This document shows positions 1-8,181 of a stretch of 42,157 bases of DNA, one piece after another. How positions within the stretch are numbered: the stretch's first letter is position 1; every line of letters begins with the position of its first letter. Source of the stretch: Bacteroidales bacterium. GTDB lineage: Bacteria > Bacteroidota > Bacteroidia > Bacteroidales > UBA932. The stretch spans positions 1-42,157 of the forward strand of contig JAGAIM010000132.1 of assembly GCA_017626555.1 (NCBI GenBank), in the 5' to 3' direction. The position numbers and the translations under genes were made by a program. The notes below the pieces were generated by a model that saw only the letters and a program-made list of their open reading frames with translations, ran no database searches and had not been told where the DNA came from.

Positions 1-32
1 AATCGGCCTCTGAGTTATCTCAAAGACCGATT
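1..32 (-). terminator. Probable terminator of the tRNA-Lys transcript
   Basis: Read on the minus strand, two 14-base arms (AATCGGTCTTTGAG and CTCAGAGGCCGATT) pair completely if two G-U pairs are allowed, closing a 4-base loop. It lies about 36 bases beyond the last tRNA. Any U tract would fall outside the window, so the terminator role is inferred from position and fold only. Confidence 0.55.
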
Positions 33-68
33 CATCATACTTTAATAGACTATATAAGACTATCTTTG

Positions 69-141
69 TGCTCCCCCAGGGGCTCGAACCCTGGACCCCA
101 ACATTAAGAGTGTCGTGCTCTACCAACTGAGCTAGGGAAGC
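69..141 (-). tRNA. tRNA-Lys (anticodon CTT), copy 2
   Basis: A 73-base cloverleaf on the minus strand. The acceptor stem is GCTTCCC paired with GGGGAGC, the D arm contains GCTCAGTTGGTAGAGC, the anticodon loop is CTCTTAA (anticodon CTT, reads AAG Lys), and the T loop is TTCGAGC. The discriminator base is A and no 3' CCA is encoded. It is identical base for base to the copy at 176-248. Confidence 0.96.
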
Positions 142-175
142 ATTGCTTCAATATTTTAAGGGGCTTTCGCCTTTG

Positions 176-248
176 TGCTCCCCCAGGGGCTCGAACCCTG
201 GACCCCAACATTAAGAGTGTCGTGCTCTACCAACTGAGCTAGGGAAGC
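176..248 (-). tRNA. tRNA-Lys (anticodon CTT), copy 1
   Basis: Same 73-base cloverleaf as the gene at 69-141, with anticodon loop CTCTTAA and T loop TTCGAGC; no CCA is encoded. The spacer to the next copy is about 34 bases and contains a short GGC-GAAA-GCC hairpin on the minus strand, a possible processing landmark. It is presumably co-transcribed with the other two tRNAs from the promoter at 392-422. Confidence 0.96.
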
Positions 249-266
249 AATGATTTCAGAACTTTG

Positions 267-339
267 TGATTCGTTTGGGGCTCGAACCCAAGACCCCAAC
301 ATTAAAAGTGTTGTGCTCTACCTACTGAGCTAACGAATC
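267..339 (-). tRNA. tRNA-Lys (anticodon TTT)
   Basis: A 73-base cloverleaf with acceptor stem GATTCGT paired with ACGAATC, anticodon loop CTTTTAA (anticodon TTT, reads AAA and AAG Lys), T loop TTCGAGC, discriminator A and no encoded CCA. It is the first gene of the three-tRNA cluster, about 50 bases downstream of the promoter. It has the same length as the CTT tRNAs but differs in the acceptor and other arms, so it is a diverged isoacceptor, not a recent copy. Confidence 0.96.
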
Positions 340-391
340 AATCCGTGGCCGTTTCGTGGGTCTCAAATGAGTTCCTCTCGAATTGGGACTG

Positions 392-422
392 CAAAGGTAA
401 TCTATTTTTCTTAGGATGCAAA
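392..422 (-). promoter_or_regulatory. Promoter of the tRNA-Lys cluster
   Basis: On the minus strand TTTG (422-419) is followed by a 19-base spacer and TACCTTTG (399-392). This matches the Bacteroidota primary sigma factor consensus (TTTG, 19-21 bases, TAnnTTTG) fully. It sits about 53 bases before the first tRNA. Confidence 0.75.
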
Positions 423-460
423 ATTTTTTCAACTTTTTTCATTGCAAAAGTGGCGTCCTT

Positions 461-1534
461 CTATCTTATATTTTCCAATTCACTGATTATCATATCGGCA
501 GAAGAACGAGCCCATTGCACAAAGTCTTCGTTTCTCACAAATGTTTCAGAGAACTCCAGCAAGGCGCTCAGATCAAAGCGATCAGAGGATATGCCGGCTC
601 CTGAACGGATTGCATCAAAAGCATTTATTTCCTGCTCTATGTGCGAGGGAACCATCAGGATCGGCTTCCCCATATACATAGCCTCGCAGACTGACTCAAA
701 CCCTGCCGTGCTGGCGTATGCCCTGCATCCGGCCATCTGACGCAGAAACTCCTTGTCATCAATAAGATAGAAACTCAAGGTATCATCCACAACACTGACC
801 CGTCCCGCCTCCCAGTTGTCCCAGAAGAAACGCAGCGGAATGTCGGGATGCTCATCGTGCCATAGCCTCACATCGCGAGCGAAACCGGAATTGAGCATAT
901 ATCCGTGCACATAATCACCAGCAGAAGGCTGGACATCAAGGACTTCCCTCCTCAGGAGAGGAGGCACAACCACAATATGATGTTCTTCATCAGGAGGCAT
1001 CTCTCTGAATGAAAGAGCAAGATGTTTTACCGAACCGACAGATGTCAGCCTGGAAAAGAAATCCAGTGCCCGACTACCGGGATAATGATGTCGTGGAAGC
1101 CCGAAATCCTTATGCAGGAAAAGATACTGATGTCCGATACTGACCATAGGAGTCTCTATCTCATAGAAGAAATATGTCATTCCAGCCAGCAGTTCATAGA
1201 AATTGATAACAACATCAGCCTCAGAGGTACGTATCTGGTCACGTATCAATTGCATAGATGGATAATATTTATGCATATTGAACGAATTGAACAATATCGT
1301 GCCGAGCATATCAGGTTTCCGGTTGTCGGCAGAAGGCATAAAATTCATACTTTCAAACTGCAGGACTTCCGCTTTGACTCCTTGAACGAAAAACGAAGGT
1401 AACTTCCTGCTGGGACTTTTGCCCACAAGCATTCTGACGACTTCGTGTCCTCTATCTCTGAGTAGTCCTTCTAGTGTCATTGCCTGAGTCAGATGCCCCC
1501 TACCCTCGCCTTGAACTATAAAAAGGTACCTCAT
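461..1534 (-). CDS. Glycosyltransferase of the GT-B, MGT/MurG-like type
   Basis: A 357-residue cytoplasmic protein without a signal peptide. The start MRYLFIVQGEGRGHLTQA is the typical first strand and glycine-rich loop of GT-B enzymes in which the acceptor site begins GxGHxxQ. Near residues 278-300 the segment ASTAGFESVCEAMYMGKPIL is the usual nucleotide-sugar binding motif (G-x-E-s-x-x-E-A-x-x-x-G-k-P). It belongs to the group annotated as 'glycosyltransferase family protein' or Glyco_trans_1_3. Its ATG overlaps the stop of the phosphoesterase gene upstream by four bases (ATGA), so the two are translationally coupled. Donor and acceptor cannot be read from sequence; a membrane or cell-wall glycolipid would fit the LpxH-like partner. 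Confidence 0.8.
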   Translation of the reverse strand: MRYLFIVQGEGRGHLTQAMTLEGLLRDRGHEVVRMLVGKSPSRKLPSFFVQGVKAEVLQFESMNFMPSADNRKPDMLGTILFNSFNMHKYYPSMQLIRDQIRTSEADVVINFYELLAGMTYFFYEIETPMVSIGHQYLFLHKDFGLPRHHYPGSRALDFFSRLTSVGSVKHLALSFREMPPDEEHHIVVVPPLLRREVLDVQPSAGDYVHGYMLNSGFARDVRLWHDEHPDIPLRFFWDNWEAGRVSVVDDTLSFYLIDDKEFLRQMAGCRAYASTAGFESVCEAMYMGKPILMVPSHIEQEINAFDAIRSGAGISSDRFDLSALLEFSETFVRNEDFVQWARSSADMIISELENIR

Positions 1535-2280
1535 AATTCCTTATACATCAATATTTTCCAATTACCGTCAAAATCTTCCGCAAGCGCTGACATCGTCTCG
1601 ACCCAATCGCCTGAATTGAGATATCTGACACCATCTATAAACCTGTCTTCCGGACGGTGTATATGTCCGCATATAACTCCCTGGCATCCTTTTGTCCTGG
1701 CCATATCTGTCAGCATCTTATCGAAATCAGATGCGTTGGACACAGCCTTCTTGACGCTATTCTTTATCGCCTGTGAAAAGGAATAATACGGCCTTCCTCT
1801 CCAGGACTGGATACGGTTATACATAACATTGATCCGCAGAAGGATATTATATACGACATCACCCAGCCGGGCCACCCACTTCATATTGGAAGTGATACTG
1901 TCGAAAACATCACCGTGAGTCACGAAATACTTGTCACTTCCGCTTTCCAGAATCATATCTTTGAGAATATTCAGTTTTCCCATAGACATCGGAATGATCT
2001 TGTCCAGAAAGTCATCGTGATTACCTCTCAGGAAAAAGACCTCAGTGCCGTGTTTTTCCACCATTTTCATAATTATCCTGAAGAAACGGGAATGCTCCGT
2101 CCCCCAGAATGCGTCTTCCTTCTTCTGAAGTTGCCAGCCGTCTATGGTATCACCATTGAAAATAAGCCTTTCACAATCCACAGAAGACAGGAAGTCACCG
2201 ACTTCCTTGACTTTGGAGAAACGTGATCCAAGATGGATATCGGACAGCACCACTGTCCTGTATGAACTTCTTTCTTCCAT
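1531..2280 (-). CDS. LpxH-like metallophosphoesterase (UDP-2,3-diacylglucosamine diphosphatase family)
   Basis: A 249-residue protein with the complete calcineurin-type metal site: D14-x-H16 (SDIH), D44 (NGD), GNHD at 86-89, H122 (THGD) and GHIH at 205-208. Length and motif spacing match the LpxH-like UDP-2,3-diacylglucosamine hydrolases, many of whose Bacteroidota paralogues have unknown substrates. A helical, basic segment at about 135-185 lies where LpxH has its lipid-binding cap. Start: the first Met is only 13 residues before the metal motif and no later Met is usable, so ATG 2280-2278 is fixed. A strong terminator-like hairpin ends three to four bases before this ATG. Whether it is the lipid A enzyme or a paralogue serving the coupled glycosyltransferase is open. 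Confidence 0.8.
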   Translation of the reverse strand: MEERSSYRTVVLSDIHLGSRFSKVKEVGDFLSSVDCERLIFNGDTIDGWQLQKKEDAFWGTEHSRFFRIIMKMVEKHGTEVFFLRGNHDDFLDKIIPMSMGKLNILKDMILESGSDKYFVTHGDVFDSITSNMKWVARLGDVVYNILLRINVMYNRIQSWRGRPYYSFSQAIKNSVKKAVSNASDFDKMLTDMARTKGCQGVICGHIHRPEDRFIDGVRYLNSGDWVETMSALAEDFDGNWKILMYKEL

Positions 2281-2291
2281 AAAACAAAAAA

Positions 2292-2369
2292 AACTTTACA
2301 TCCTGCCGTGTTCCTGCGACTGCCTTCAGGGACACGGAACCGATAGGGCGCGGAACAGGATGTAAAGTT
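2292..2369 (-). terminator. Large hairpin with T tract ending at the phosphoesterase start codon
   Basis: On the minus strand a perfect 14-bp stem (arms 2369-2356 and 2305-2292) encloses a second near-perfect 11-bp stem (2337-2327 and 2316-2306). A run of eight T follows and the ATG of the next gene comes right after it. It has the form of an intrinsic terminator for the gene at 2384-2995, but its position means it could also act on expression of the phosphoesterase. Confidence 0.7.
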
Positions 2370-2394
2370 AGTAATTAATCACATCAGAATGCAA
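2363..2394 (-). promoter_or_regulatory. Possible promoter for the phosphoesterase-glycosyltransferase pair
   Basis: On the minus strand TTG (2394-2392), a 21-base spacer and TAACTTTA (2370-2363) match the Bacteroidota promoter except for the final base of the -7 box. The -7 box lies inside the upstream arm of the hairpin, so a transcript starting here would lack most of that arm and could not form the terminator. Weak evidence, from pattern only. Confidence 0.3.
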
Positions 2395-2995
2395 TTCCCA
2401 GTTTGAATCCGACATTATTCAAGCCTTTTATATCATAACTTTTGTTCCTGTTGCTCGAATAACTGTAATACGCAGCAACCTGGAAGCCAAAATCAGCCTT
2501 ATAAAACGGATAGAACGTCATTCCTATTTCAGGAGATATGTAGAATCCCCAATTGTCGCTTCTGCTCACAAATGTTGACATATAGGTGCTCTGCACGGAA
2601 TATTCAGATCCGACCTTTGCCTCTATGTATGGCTGAATAGCGTCTCTGAGAAATCTATATCGGAATGTCACTCCAAAAGGTACCTGGTAGAGCGATCTGT
2701 CAAGATCTGTCGTCAGAGCAGACTTGTCGTCAAAAACGTATGTCTGTTTAGGGATATATTTGTTGTTTGTATTGAAACTTGCAAAACCTCCCACCGCAAA
2801 CATCGGAGTGACATAATATCCGCCTTCGATATATGCCCCGTATCCGCTGGCTGACTCGACAAAGTCATTGGCTACAGTTCCATTGAACTGCCATCCTCCG
2901 TTGATGTATTCTCTCTTGCCCATCTGGGCGCTGGCCTCACTCGCAGCAAAGGCGAAAGCGGAAACAGCCAGCATCACACATATAATTCTTTTCAT
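2384..2995 (-). CDS. Small outer-membrane beta-barrel protein
   Basis: A 203-residue protein with a type I signal peptide (MKRIICVMLAVSAFAFAASEASA, probable cleavage before QMG). The mature part alternates aromatic and polar residues in short strands (for example GGYYVTPMFAVGGFASF, YRFLRDAIQPYIEAKVGSEY) and ends in VGFKLGIAF, with a terminal Phe as in BAM-inserted barrels. Size suggests an eight-stranded barrel of the OmpA/OmpW or 'outer membrane beta-barrel protein' type. It is last of three closely spaced genes (22-base gap to the DUF4136 gene), suggesting an envelope-related operon. No specific function can be assigned. Confidence 0.75.
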   Translation of the reverse strand: MKRIICVMLAVSAFAFAASEASAQMGKREYINGGWQFNGTVANDFVESASGYGAYIEGGYYVTPMFAVGGFASFNTNNKYIPKQTYVFDDKSALTTDLDRSLYQVPFGVTFRYRFLRDAIQPYIEAKVGSEYSVQSTYMSTFVSRSDNWGFYISPEIGMTFYPFYKADFGFQVAAYYSYSSNRNKSYDIKGLNNVGFKLGIAF

Positions 2996-3017
2996 ATCAT
3001 CATCTTCTTTAATATTG

Positions 3018-3662
3018 TCATTTGCTCTGGTTACGAGTCAGATAGGCCGACTGTACAAAAGCCTGGTCTATTGCGGCTTCCATACGTTTGATATCTCCCT
3101 TCAGACTGCTGCCTGCAGGTCCTCCTATATATGAAGTCCACAGAATTTCAAGCGGCTTGCCTTCCTCCACCTCTCCTGTAAGATTCACTATATCAGTGAG
3201 GAGGGCGTTTGTTGTGTAAGTATAGGTCACAGGACGTGGATAATAGAATCCTGTCCAGTTGCCCCAGTATCCTGCAGGCCAATATCCCGGATAATCAAGC
3301 CACCAATATGGATCATCGTAATATCTGACAAATCTTTCGGTCTTGATCACGTATGTGAGTTGTATTCCAAGATCTGCATCCGGATCTGAAGGAGTGTAGA
3401 TGAATCCCCTTTTCTCCATATTGATCCTGTAGGCCTGTATTAATGCCAATGCGTTATCTGACTGTGAATACACAGGTTTGTCACTCTGTCCGATTACAAG
3501 CAGACTGTCGGCTATATCAAAAGTCTGATACTGAGCGAAATTCACATCCTTGCCCGGTGATGTATATACAAGGTATTCATTATCGCTGTCCTGCGGATAA
3601 GGTTCCTTGTGACAGGCAGCAAGAAGCATAACCGCTGCCGATATAAGTAGAATCTTCTTCAT
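3018..3662 (-). CDS. DUF4136-type lipoprotein
   Basis: A 214-residue lipoprotein: MKKILLISAAVMLLAAC puts the lipidated Cys at 17. The segment 'FAQYQTFDIADS...' followed by a 'INMEKRGFIYTPSDPDADLGIQLTYVI' region and a C-terminal IKRMEAAIDQAF helix is the pattern of DUF4136 proteins, which are periplasmic or outer-membrane-facing lipoproteins of unknown role. A Tyr/Trp/Pro/Gly-rich stretch at about 112-145 (YYDDPYWWLDYPGYWPAGYW) is a feature also seen in relatives. It lies between the DUF4251 gene and the barrel gene with 22-base gaps on each side and probably shares their transcript. Confidence 0.75.
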   Translation of the reverse strand: MKKILLISAAVMLLAACHKEPYPQDSDNEYLVYTSPGKDVNFAQYQTFDIADSLLVIGQSDKPVYSQSDNALALIQAYRINMEKRGFIYTPSDPDADLGIQLTYVIKTERFVRYYDDPYWWLDYPGYWPAGYWGNWTGFYYPRPVTYTYTTNALLTDIVNLTGEVEEGKPLEILWTSYIGGPAGSSLKGDIKRMEAAIDQAFVQSAYLTRNQSK

Positions 3663-3684
3663 AATCTTTTTATATTAAATTGTT

Positions 3685-4314
3685 TTACAGTGAGTCTCCT
3701 TCAAATACATTTGAATTCTCGTATGGCACAATCGTTCCGTCAAGCCATACAGTGTTGGAGTTGAAATTAGGATATACGGTGGCTGTAGCACGGTTCGAGC
3801 CAGGGAACATATAGATTTCTACCTGAGCATTGATACCTATTCCCATAACATTCATAGAAAAGGTTGTACGGCCTTTGCTGTCAGTTCTGATTTCCTTATC
3901 GGAAATCATACCTTCGACAGTCACACCTCCTACTCCGTTAGGTCCTGAGGCGAAGTTGCTCGGGGATATCTGAACCACGGCTCTGTTGCCCTTCACGGAG
4001 ATGAAGTTTGTTGTCGAATTCACAAACACTGTGCTTCCATTACGGAACTGTACATTGTCAGCCTCAAGCACGAAGTCCTGATTGCGAAGAGCAGCCCGTG
4101 CCTGCACCGAAGCCAGCGAGTCAGCGAGTTTCTCCAGTTGACGGTCTTCTGCAGAACGAGCCCTGAATTCGGCCATATCCTTATGCCAGTCGTCCATCAT
4201 TTTCTGTCTCCTCGCGACCCCTTGATTGCGATTGTCTGTCTGTGCAGATATGTCGGGGGCAATCGTCGAAAGCCCTGCGACAACGACCATTAAGGTCAGC
4301 AAGATTCGTTTCAT
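3685..4314 (-). CDS. DUF4251 domain protein
   Basis: A 209-residue exported protein if it starts at ATG 4314 (MKRILLTLMVVVAGLSTIA); a 12-residue in-frame extension lacks signal-peptide character, so the shorter start is preferred. The mature part has a charged helical region (about 30-75) followed by a beta-rich domain (RNQDFVLEADNVQFRNG... through YENSNVFEG) that fits DUF4251, a family whose function is unknown. It is first in the three-gene unit with the DUF4136 lipoprotein and the barrel, and starts shortly after the terminator of the large polysaccharide operon. Confidence 0.7.
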   Translation of the reverse strand: MKRILLTLMVVVAGLSTIAPDISAQTDNRNQGVARRQKMMDDWHKDMAEFRARSAEDRQLEKLADSLASVQARAALRNQDFVLEADNVQFRNGSTVFVNSTTNFISVKGNRAVVQISPSNFASGPNGVGGVTVEGMISDKEIRTDSKGRTTFSMNVMGIGINAQVEIYMFPGSNRATATVYPNFNSNTVWLDGTIVPYENSNVFEGDSL

Positions 4315-4376
4315 ATACTTATCAATTTTTAATTTTTCAAAACAGGACAAAGCAAAGTACAGGCCAAAACAAAAAA

Positions 4377-4404
4377 GCGGCAGAGACTTTCACATCTCTG
4401 CCGC
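4377..4404 (-). terminator. Intrinsic terminator of the large polysaccharide-utilisation operon
   Basis: On the minus strand GCGGCAGAGA (4404-4395) and TCTCTGCCGC (4386-4377) form a perfect 10-bp GC-rich stem around an 8-base loop. Six T follow at 4376-4371. It lies 21 bases after the stop of the DUF6259 gene and so closes the operon 23589-4426. Confidence 0.9.
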
Positions 4405-4425
4405 ACTCGAAGTATGTATATAAGA

Positions 4426-6591
4426 CTATTTTTTCTCGAACACAAGAACAGTTATGCCGTGCTGCCCGAATGAAAGTCTTGATCCATCGGAAGACACCTT
4501 TACATCACCGATCGAAGAGGACTCCACGAAATCATACCCAGGGACATCAAGCCTGCAGGAAGCGCCATTTTCAGCAAGAGTCGTTGCAACTATTGCAAGA
4601 CGGTTGCCATTGGCATATCCTCTGGCTATGACATCATCTGAAGAGCAAGTGAATCCTTCAGTAAATACGAAGCGACCGGCTCCGAGGAGAAGTTCCGGAT
4701 ATTTATGACGGATAGCATTGACTTGAGCAAGATACTGCTGGTAATGCGGTGTCTCGTCAATAAGGCCACGGCAGCGGAACACCTCAATATCGTTAACGAG
4801 GCCTTTCAGAAGTGTATTATTGACACGGCGTTCTATATCAGTATCATCACGAACGCAGCGATCCGACCAGATTACTTCCGGGAATGTGTATTTGAACCAC
4901 TCAGGAAAACTGTAAGGTTCTGCCGTGAACTCTACGATATGAACGAAATCGCAGAACTGAGCAGTACAGTCGTTAAGCCACTCCGTGCCAAGACAGAACT
5001 CCGGATTGACGGCTTTGATATGGTCGCGGATTTCCTTGAGAGCATCAGCCTTATAACGTCCTGTATAGACATCCTGAACAGGGAATTCGCCTGAAATATC
5101 CCAGTTCGGGAACTCCTCGGCAACGCCCAACTGGTCATAGAACACAGCATCCGCTCCGTAAGCCATCGCTCTGTCAGCCCATTGCACAAGCATATCTCTC
5201 CACTCACGGTTGGCCATATTGGCGATTGAGAATGTACGGGTGTCGTAGTAGCCTAGAGTTGTTCCTTCACCGGTAAATTTATAATGCTCGGCAAACTCTG
5301 CTCCGGTATTGTCCCTGTTCACGGCTTTCTTTCCGTTTCCGTGCTTATACCAGTCGCTTTCACGATCCACCAGACGGCCGTTATAATAAAGCACAAGACG
5401 GTTTCCGTCGGCACGATAGTCTGCGATTGCCTTCTTCCAGGCCTCCTCGCCTCCCTGGGTTTCGTCTATATAGTAGTTCGGATATCCGTTATCCATACCG
5501 TCGCTCCACCATCCGAAAGCAAGCACAGCGTTGCATCCGACACTCTTTCCACAGTCATTGATACGCCCCGGAAGATCGGTATATTTGCGGAGATATTCGC
5601 CATACTGATGTTTGAAGATGATACGCTGCCAGCCTGTCATTTCCTTGACCCACTGAGGCACATCCTGCTTGTCCCACCAGGTATTTATCCATTCACGATA
5701 TATATGCGAAGTCTCTGTCCACTCACCCATATACGGCCTCACGACACTTGCATCACAAGTCCAGACATCTCCGCACATAGCATTCGGATAACGATAGAAA
5801 CCGGCTTCCAGACGATCGAACTGATTTGGAGCCGAAGGATAGGCTCGAAGTCCGTGCCAGGTCTGCTGGAGACTCTCGTCGTGGCTTCCGAAATAAAGGC
5901 CGTCTTCTTCTCCGACGAATGCGTAGCAGTTGGAAGCGGCGTGACGCGGATACTGAAGATCATACTGACGGAAGTACTGGTCAGGCTTCATATACAATGT
6001 CTTTGGATTGACATTTACGATAAGGTCGAGAGCATCGTTATGTATCTGTCCGCCAGTGTGAGTAGTGAGGAGTCTATGTCCATCAGGAAGATTCATATCG
6101 CCTACAAGAGGATACTGAAGTTCACGTATGATAGTTCCCTTCTCGTTGTTAGCCACTGATGAGCCGAATCTGACTGCGCCATCCTCAAGGGTGACAGTCA
6201 GAGTAAGATCCATATCAAGAGTCTTTCCTCTATGGACAAGATTCTTATAGGCAATGGTGATAACACCTCCATCCTGAGATACCGAAGGTATGTTTTCAGT
6301 ACCGTCAATCTGCATTTCCTTCTCCTGATGGGTGTTGTAGAACATCCTCCAGAGTCCCGTTCCTGAAGCATAGTTATGTCCGGTACGGGCATTTTTAAGA
6401 ACCATAAGAGTTCCGTCTTCTCCGATCTTGACCTCAGTCATTTCATCGCTCAAGACATAGCCAGGAACTGCCGCAAGACTGTCCTGAAGAGCGTTGTATT
6501 CTGCTGACTGAAGAGGCTCAGTTTTAGGCCTGCTACAGCCGACTAAAAGGATGGCTGCCAGAGCCATTGAAATCTTGATGATTGGTTTCAT
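4426..6591 (-). CDS. DUF6259-type glycosidase-like lipoprotein
   Basis: A 721-residue lipoprotein (MKPIIKISMALAAILLVGC, Cys19). Residues about 45-300 form a beta-sandwich-like region and about 310-640 a TIM-barrel-like region with the series WQRIIFKHQYGE, LAFGWWSDGMDNGYP, GADAVFYDQLG and LGTEWLND, as I remember for DUF6259 proteins of polysaccharide loci; a short beta domain closes the protein. By analogy to retaining barrel glycosidases, D486 (FYDQ) and E537 (GTEW) at strand ends are candidate catalytic residues; this is inference. It is the last gene of the operon, nine bases after a DUF4855 gene. Substrate unknown; predicted location is the outer membrane or periplasm. Confidence 0.7.
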   Translation of the reverse strand: MKPIIKISMALAAILLVGCSRPKTEPLQSAEYNALQDSLAAVPGYVLSDEMTEVKIGEDGTLMVLKNARTGHNYASGTGLWRMFYNTHQEKEMQIDGTENIPSVSQDGGVITIAYKNLVHRGKTLDMDLTLTVTLEDGAVRFGSSVANNEKGTIIRELQYPLVGDMNLPDGHRLLTTHTGGQIHNDALDLIVNVNPKTLYMKPDQYFRQYDLQYPRHAASNCYAFVGEEDGLYFGSHDESLQQTWHGLRAYPSAPNQFDRLEAGFYRYPNAMCGDVWTCDASVVRPYMGEWTETSHIYREWINTWWDKQDVPQWVKEMTGWQRIIFKHQYGEYLRKYTDLPGRINDCGKSVGCNAVLAFGWWSDGMDNGYPNYYIDETQGGEEAWKKAIADYRADGNRLVLYYNGRLVDRESDWYKHGNGKKAVNRDNTGAEFAEHYKFTGEGTTLGYYDTRTFSIANMANREWRDMLVQWADRAMAYGADAVFYDQLGVAEEFPNWDISGEFPVQDVYTGRYKADALKEIRDHIKAVNPEFCLGTEWLNDCTAQFCDFVHIVEFTAEPYSFPEWFKYTFPEVIWSDRCVRDDTDIERRVNNTLLKGLVNDIEVFRCRGLIDETPHYQQYLAQVNAIRHKYPELLLGAGRFVFTEGFTCSSDDVIARGYANGNRLAIVATTLAENGASCRLDVPGYDFVESSSIGDVKVSSDGSRLSFGQHGITVLVFEKK

Positions 6592-6600
6592 TTGAATAAT

Positions 6601-8181
6601 CTATTTTCTCAAAGGGTTTTCGACTATGAATCTACAATATTCCAGATACATTTCCCTGTCTTTCTGATCAGGTGACGTAGCCAGTTCATACATAGCGTTG
6701 GTTCCGGAATATGTCGCTATCCTGGCCTTTCCGTAACAGCCCGCTCGCTTGAACTCCTGCATATAATCGCGCAAAAGTTGCTTGTTCCTTGCAGCCTGAG
6801 GATTGGGCTGTCCTTTCGGTGTCCCTTCAGCATCATTCGAAGTACGTACAGTCTCGAGAATAGATGAACTTGTACGAGGAACGCCAGACTCATACTGGCT
6901 CCATCCCGGTTCACCGTGCGAGCCCTCAAACTCGATCTCCATTCCGTGTCCGTACATATTCATTGTATTGAACACCCAACTCCATTCCTTCTTCTGCTTC
7001 TTCTCCGGATAGTCCCAATATTTGTTAGGCTGGAGCCAGGTATAGTCTATTCCCAGTTCGGCTGTCATATCATATCCGTCGGCCTGATAGTATGGTATCC
7101 AATGCAAGCCATACCTTCTCTCGTGCAGATAAGCGGAAACCGAAGGCAGTATCTGATCCCATCTCTTGTATTGATAATTCCATCCGTCCGGCTTCGCTAC
7201 CAGAATTTCGGAAAGTATATAGAAGCCAGCCAGTTCCAGATTCTCGGGCGAAGCCTTTTCCCAAGCCTCTCTGACATAATCGATATACCAGGTATAAGCC
7301 AGAATCTGATCTGATACATTCCTGAAATCAAGACGACGTCCGTACAATTCTCCCCAATAAGAAGTGGAAGAATTCTTGTCTGAGAAATATTCAAGCATAA
7401 CAGGATCCGGCATAGTAATGACCACACTGTGCCTGAAAGACGGCGAACCGATACGTGCAGCCGCATTTGCTATCGTCTGATCAAGCACATCGACAACACC
7501 TCCATCCTTCAACCAGTAATCCGCAAAATCCTTCCACGCTTTCTGATCCGCAGATTTCTCTTTACCATCAGGGATACATAGAACACTGTTGCTGGAAGCA
7601 TCTTCCCCTCCTATGAGCAGGAATGCTTCGTGCAACCATTGCTCCTTTCCTGTCTCATCTGTGAAAGTCACGTGAGGCAAAAGACGCTGCTCGTCCCACG
7701 TTGAAGGCTGCTTCTTTGTCACTCCCCCGGGAAGAAGATCGAGATCGGCGAAAAACGGTATTTCAGTACGCTCGATTTCCCAGGAATATAACGAAGGTGT
7801 CTTGAAGGAGACGCTGGCGACCTTTCCACACCGGCCTTCCCTCACACCCACTGCATATACTGTATATTCCACTTCTTTTTCAAGACCACCGATAAACAGA
7901 TCTCCATCTTCAACTGATGTCCCTTCCTCCACAATCTCCTCAGCCTCAGGAGCAGGCTCTGACATTTTCCGTGCAATGCCATACACAGCATCCGTATTGA
8001 TGCTCCTGACAGAAAGCAGGACACCATCTCCCTGAAACCGGTCAAAAGAAATCTCCACGACAGGATTAGGAATATACTCCGGCTCTTTCCGATTCTTGTC
8101 ACAGGCAGCAAATGCGAGCATAACACTCATCAGAAAGACACAGCACAAGGCCGCTACCGATATATTTGCTTTGAATCTCAT
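6601..8181 (-). CDS. DUF4855 lipoprotein A (FN3-like + DUF4855)
   Basis: A 526-residue lipoprotein (Cys27 in MLAFAACDKN). An FN3-like domain lies at about 35-130 and a DUF4855 domain at about 140-526. Shared with the other copies are PDPVMLEYFSD, a hallmark GFYILSE (E325), LQPNKYW and GMEIEFEGSHGEPGW (E415, E417, E419). The protein carries an insert rich in Ser/Thr (PRTSSSILETV ... NPQAARNK) that copies B and C lack but the fusion protein has. DUF4855 has no function known to me; the conserved Glu residues at the ends of hydrophobic segments resemble a TIM-barrel hydrolase site. Its ATG overlaps the stop of copy B by four bases. It is most likely a surface or periplasmic glycan-active enzyme. 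Confidence 0.75.
   Translation of the reverse strand: MRFKANISVAALCCVFLMSVMLAFAACDKNRKEPEYIPNPVVEISFDRFQGDGVLLSVRSINTDAVYGIARKMSEPAPEAEEIVEEGTSVEDGDLFIGGLEKEVEYTVYAVGVREGRCGKVASVSFKTPSLYSWEIERTEIPFFADLDLLPGGVTKKQPSTWDEQRLLPHVTFTDETGKEQWLHEAFLLIGGEDASSNSVLCIPDGKEKSADQKAWKDFADYWLKDGGVVDVLDQTIANAAARIGSPSFRHSVVITMPDPVMLEYFSDKNSSTSYWGELYGRRLDFRNVSDQILAYTWYIDYVREAWEKASPENLELAGFYILSEILVAKPDGWNYQYKRWDQILPSVSAYLHERRYGLHWIPYYQADGYDMTAELGIDYTWLQPNKYWDYPEKKQKKEWSWVFNTMNMYGHGMEIEFEGSHGEPGWSQYESGVPRTSSSILETVRTSNDAEGTPKGQPNPQAARNKQLLRDYMQEFKRAGCYGKARIATYSGTNAMYELATSPDQKDREMYLEYCRFIVENPLRK

Larger units (their letters stand above)
64..249 (-). repeat. 79-bp direct repeat holding two identical tRNA-Lys(CTT) genes
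   Basis: Positions 64-142 and 171-249 are identical, covering the whole tRNA plus a few flanking bases. Outside this unit the spacers differ. This is a simple tandem gene duplication that has stayed homogeneous. Confidence 0.85.

Noticed and set aside
5284-6159. Open frame of 291 codons on the plus strand
   Set aside because: It lies wholly antisense to the DUF6259 gene, has no recognisable domain or promoter, and its composition is that of a reverse-strand shadow.
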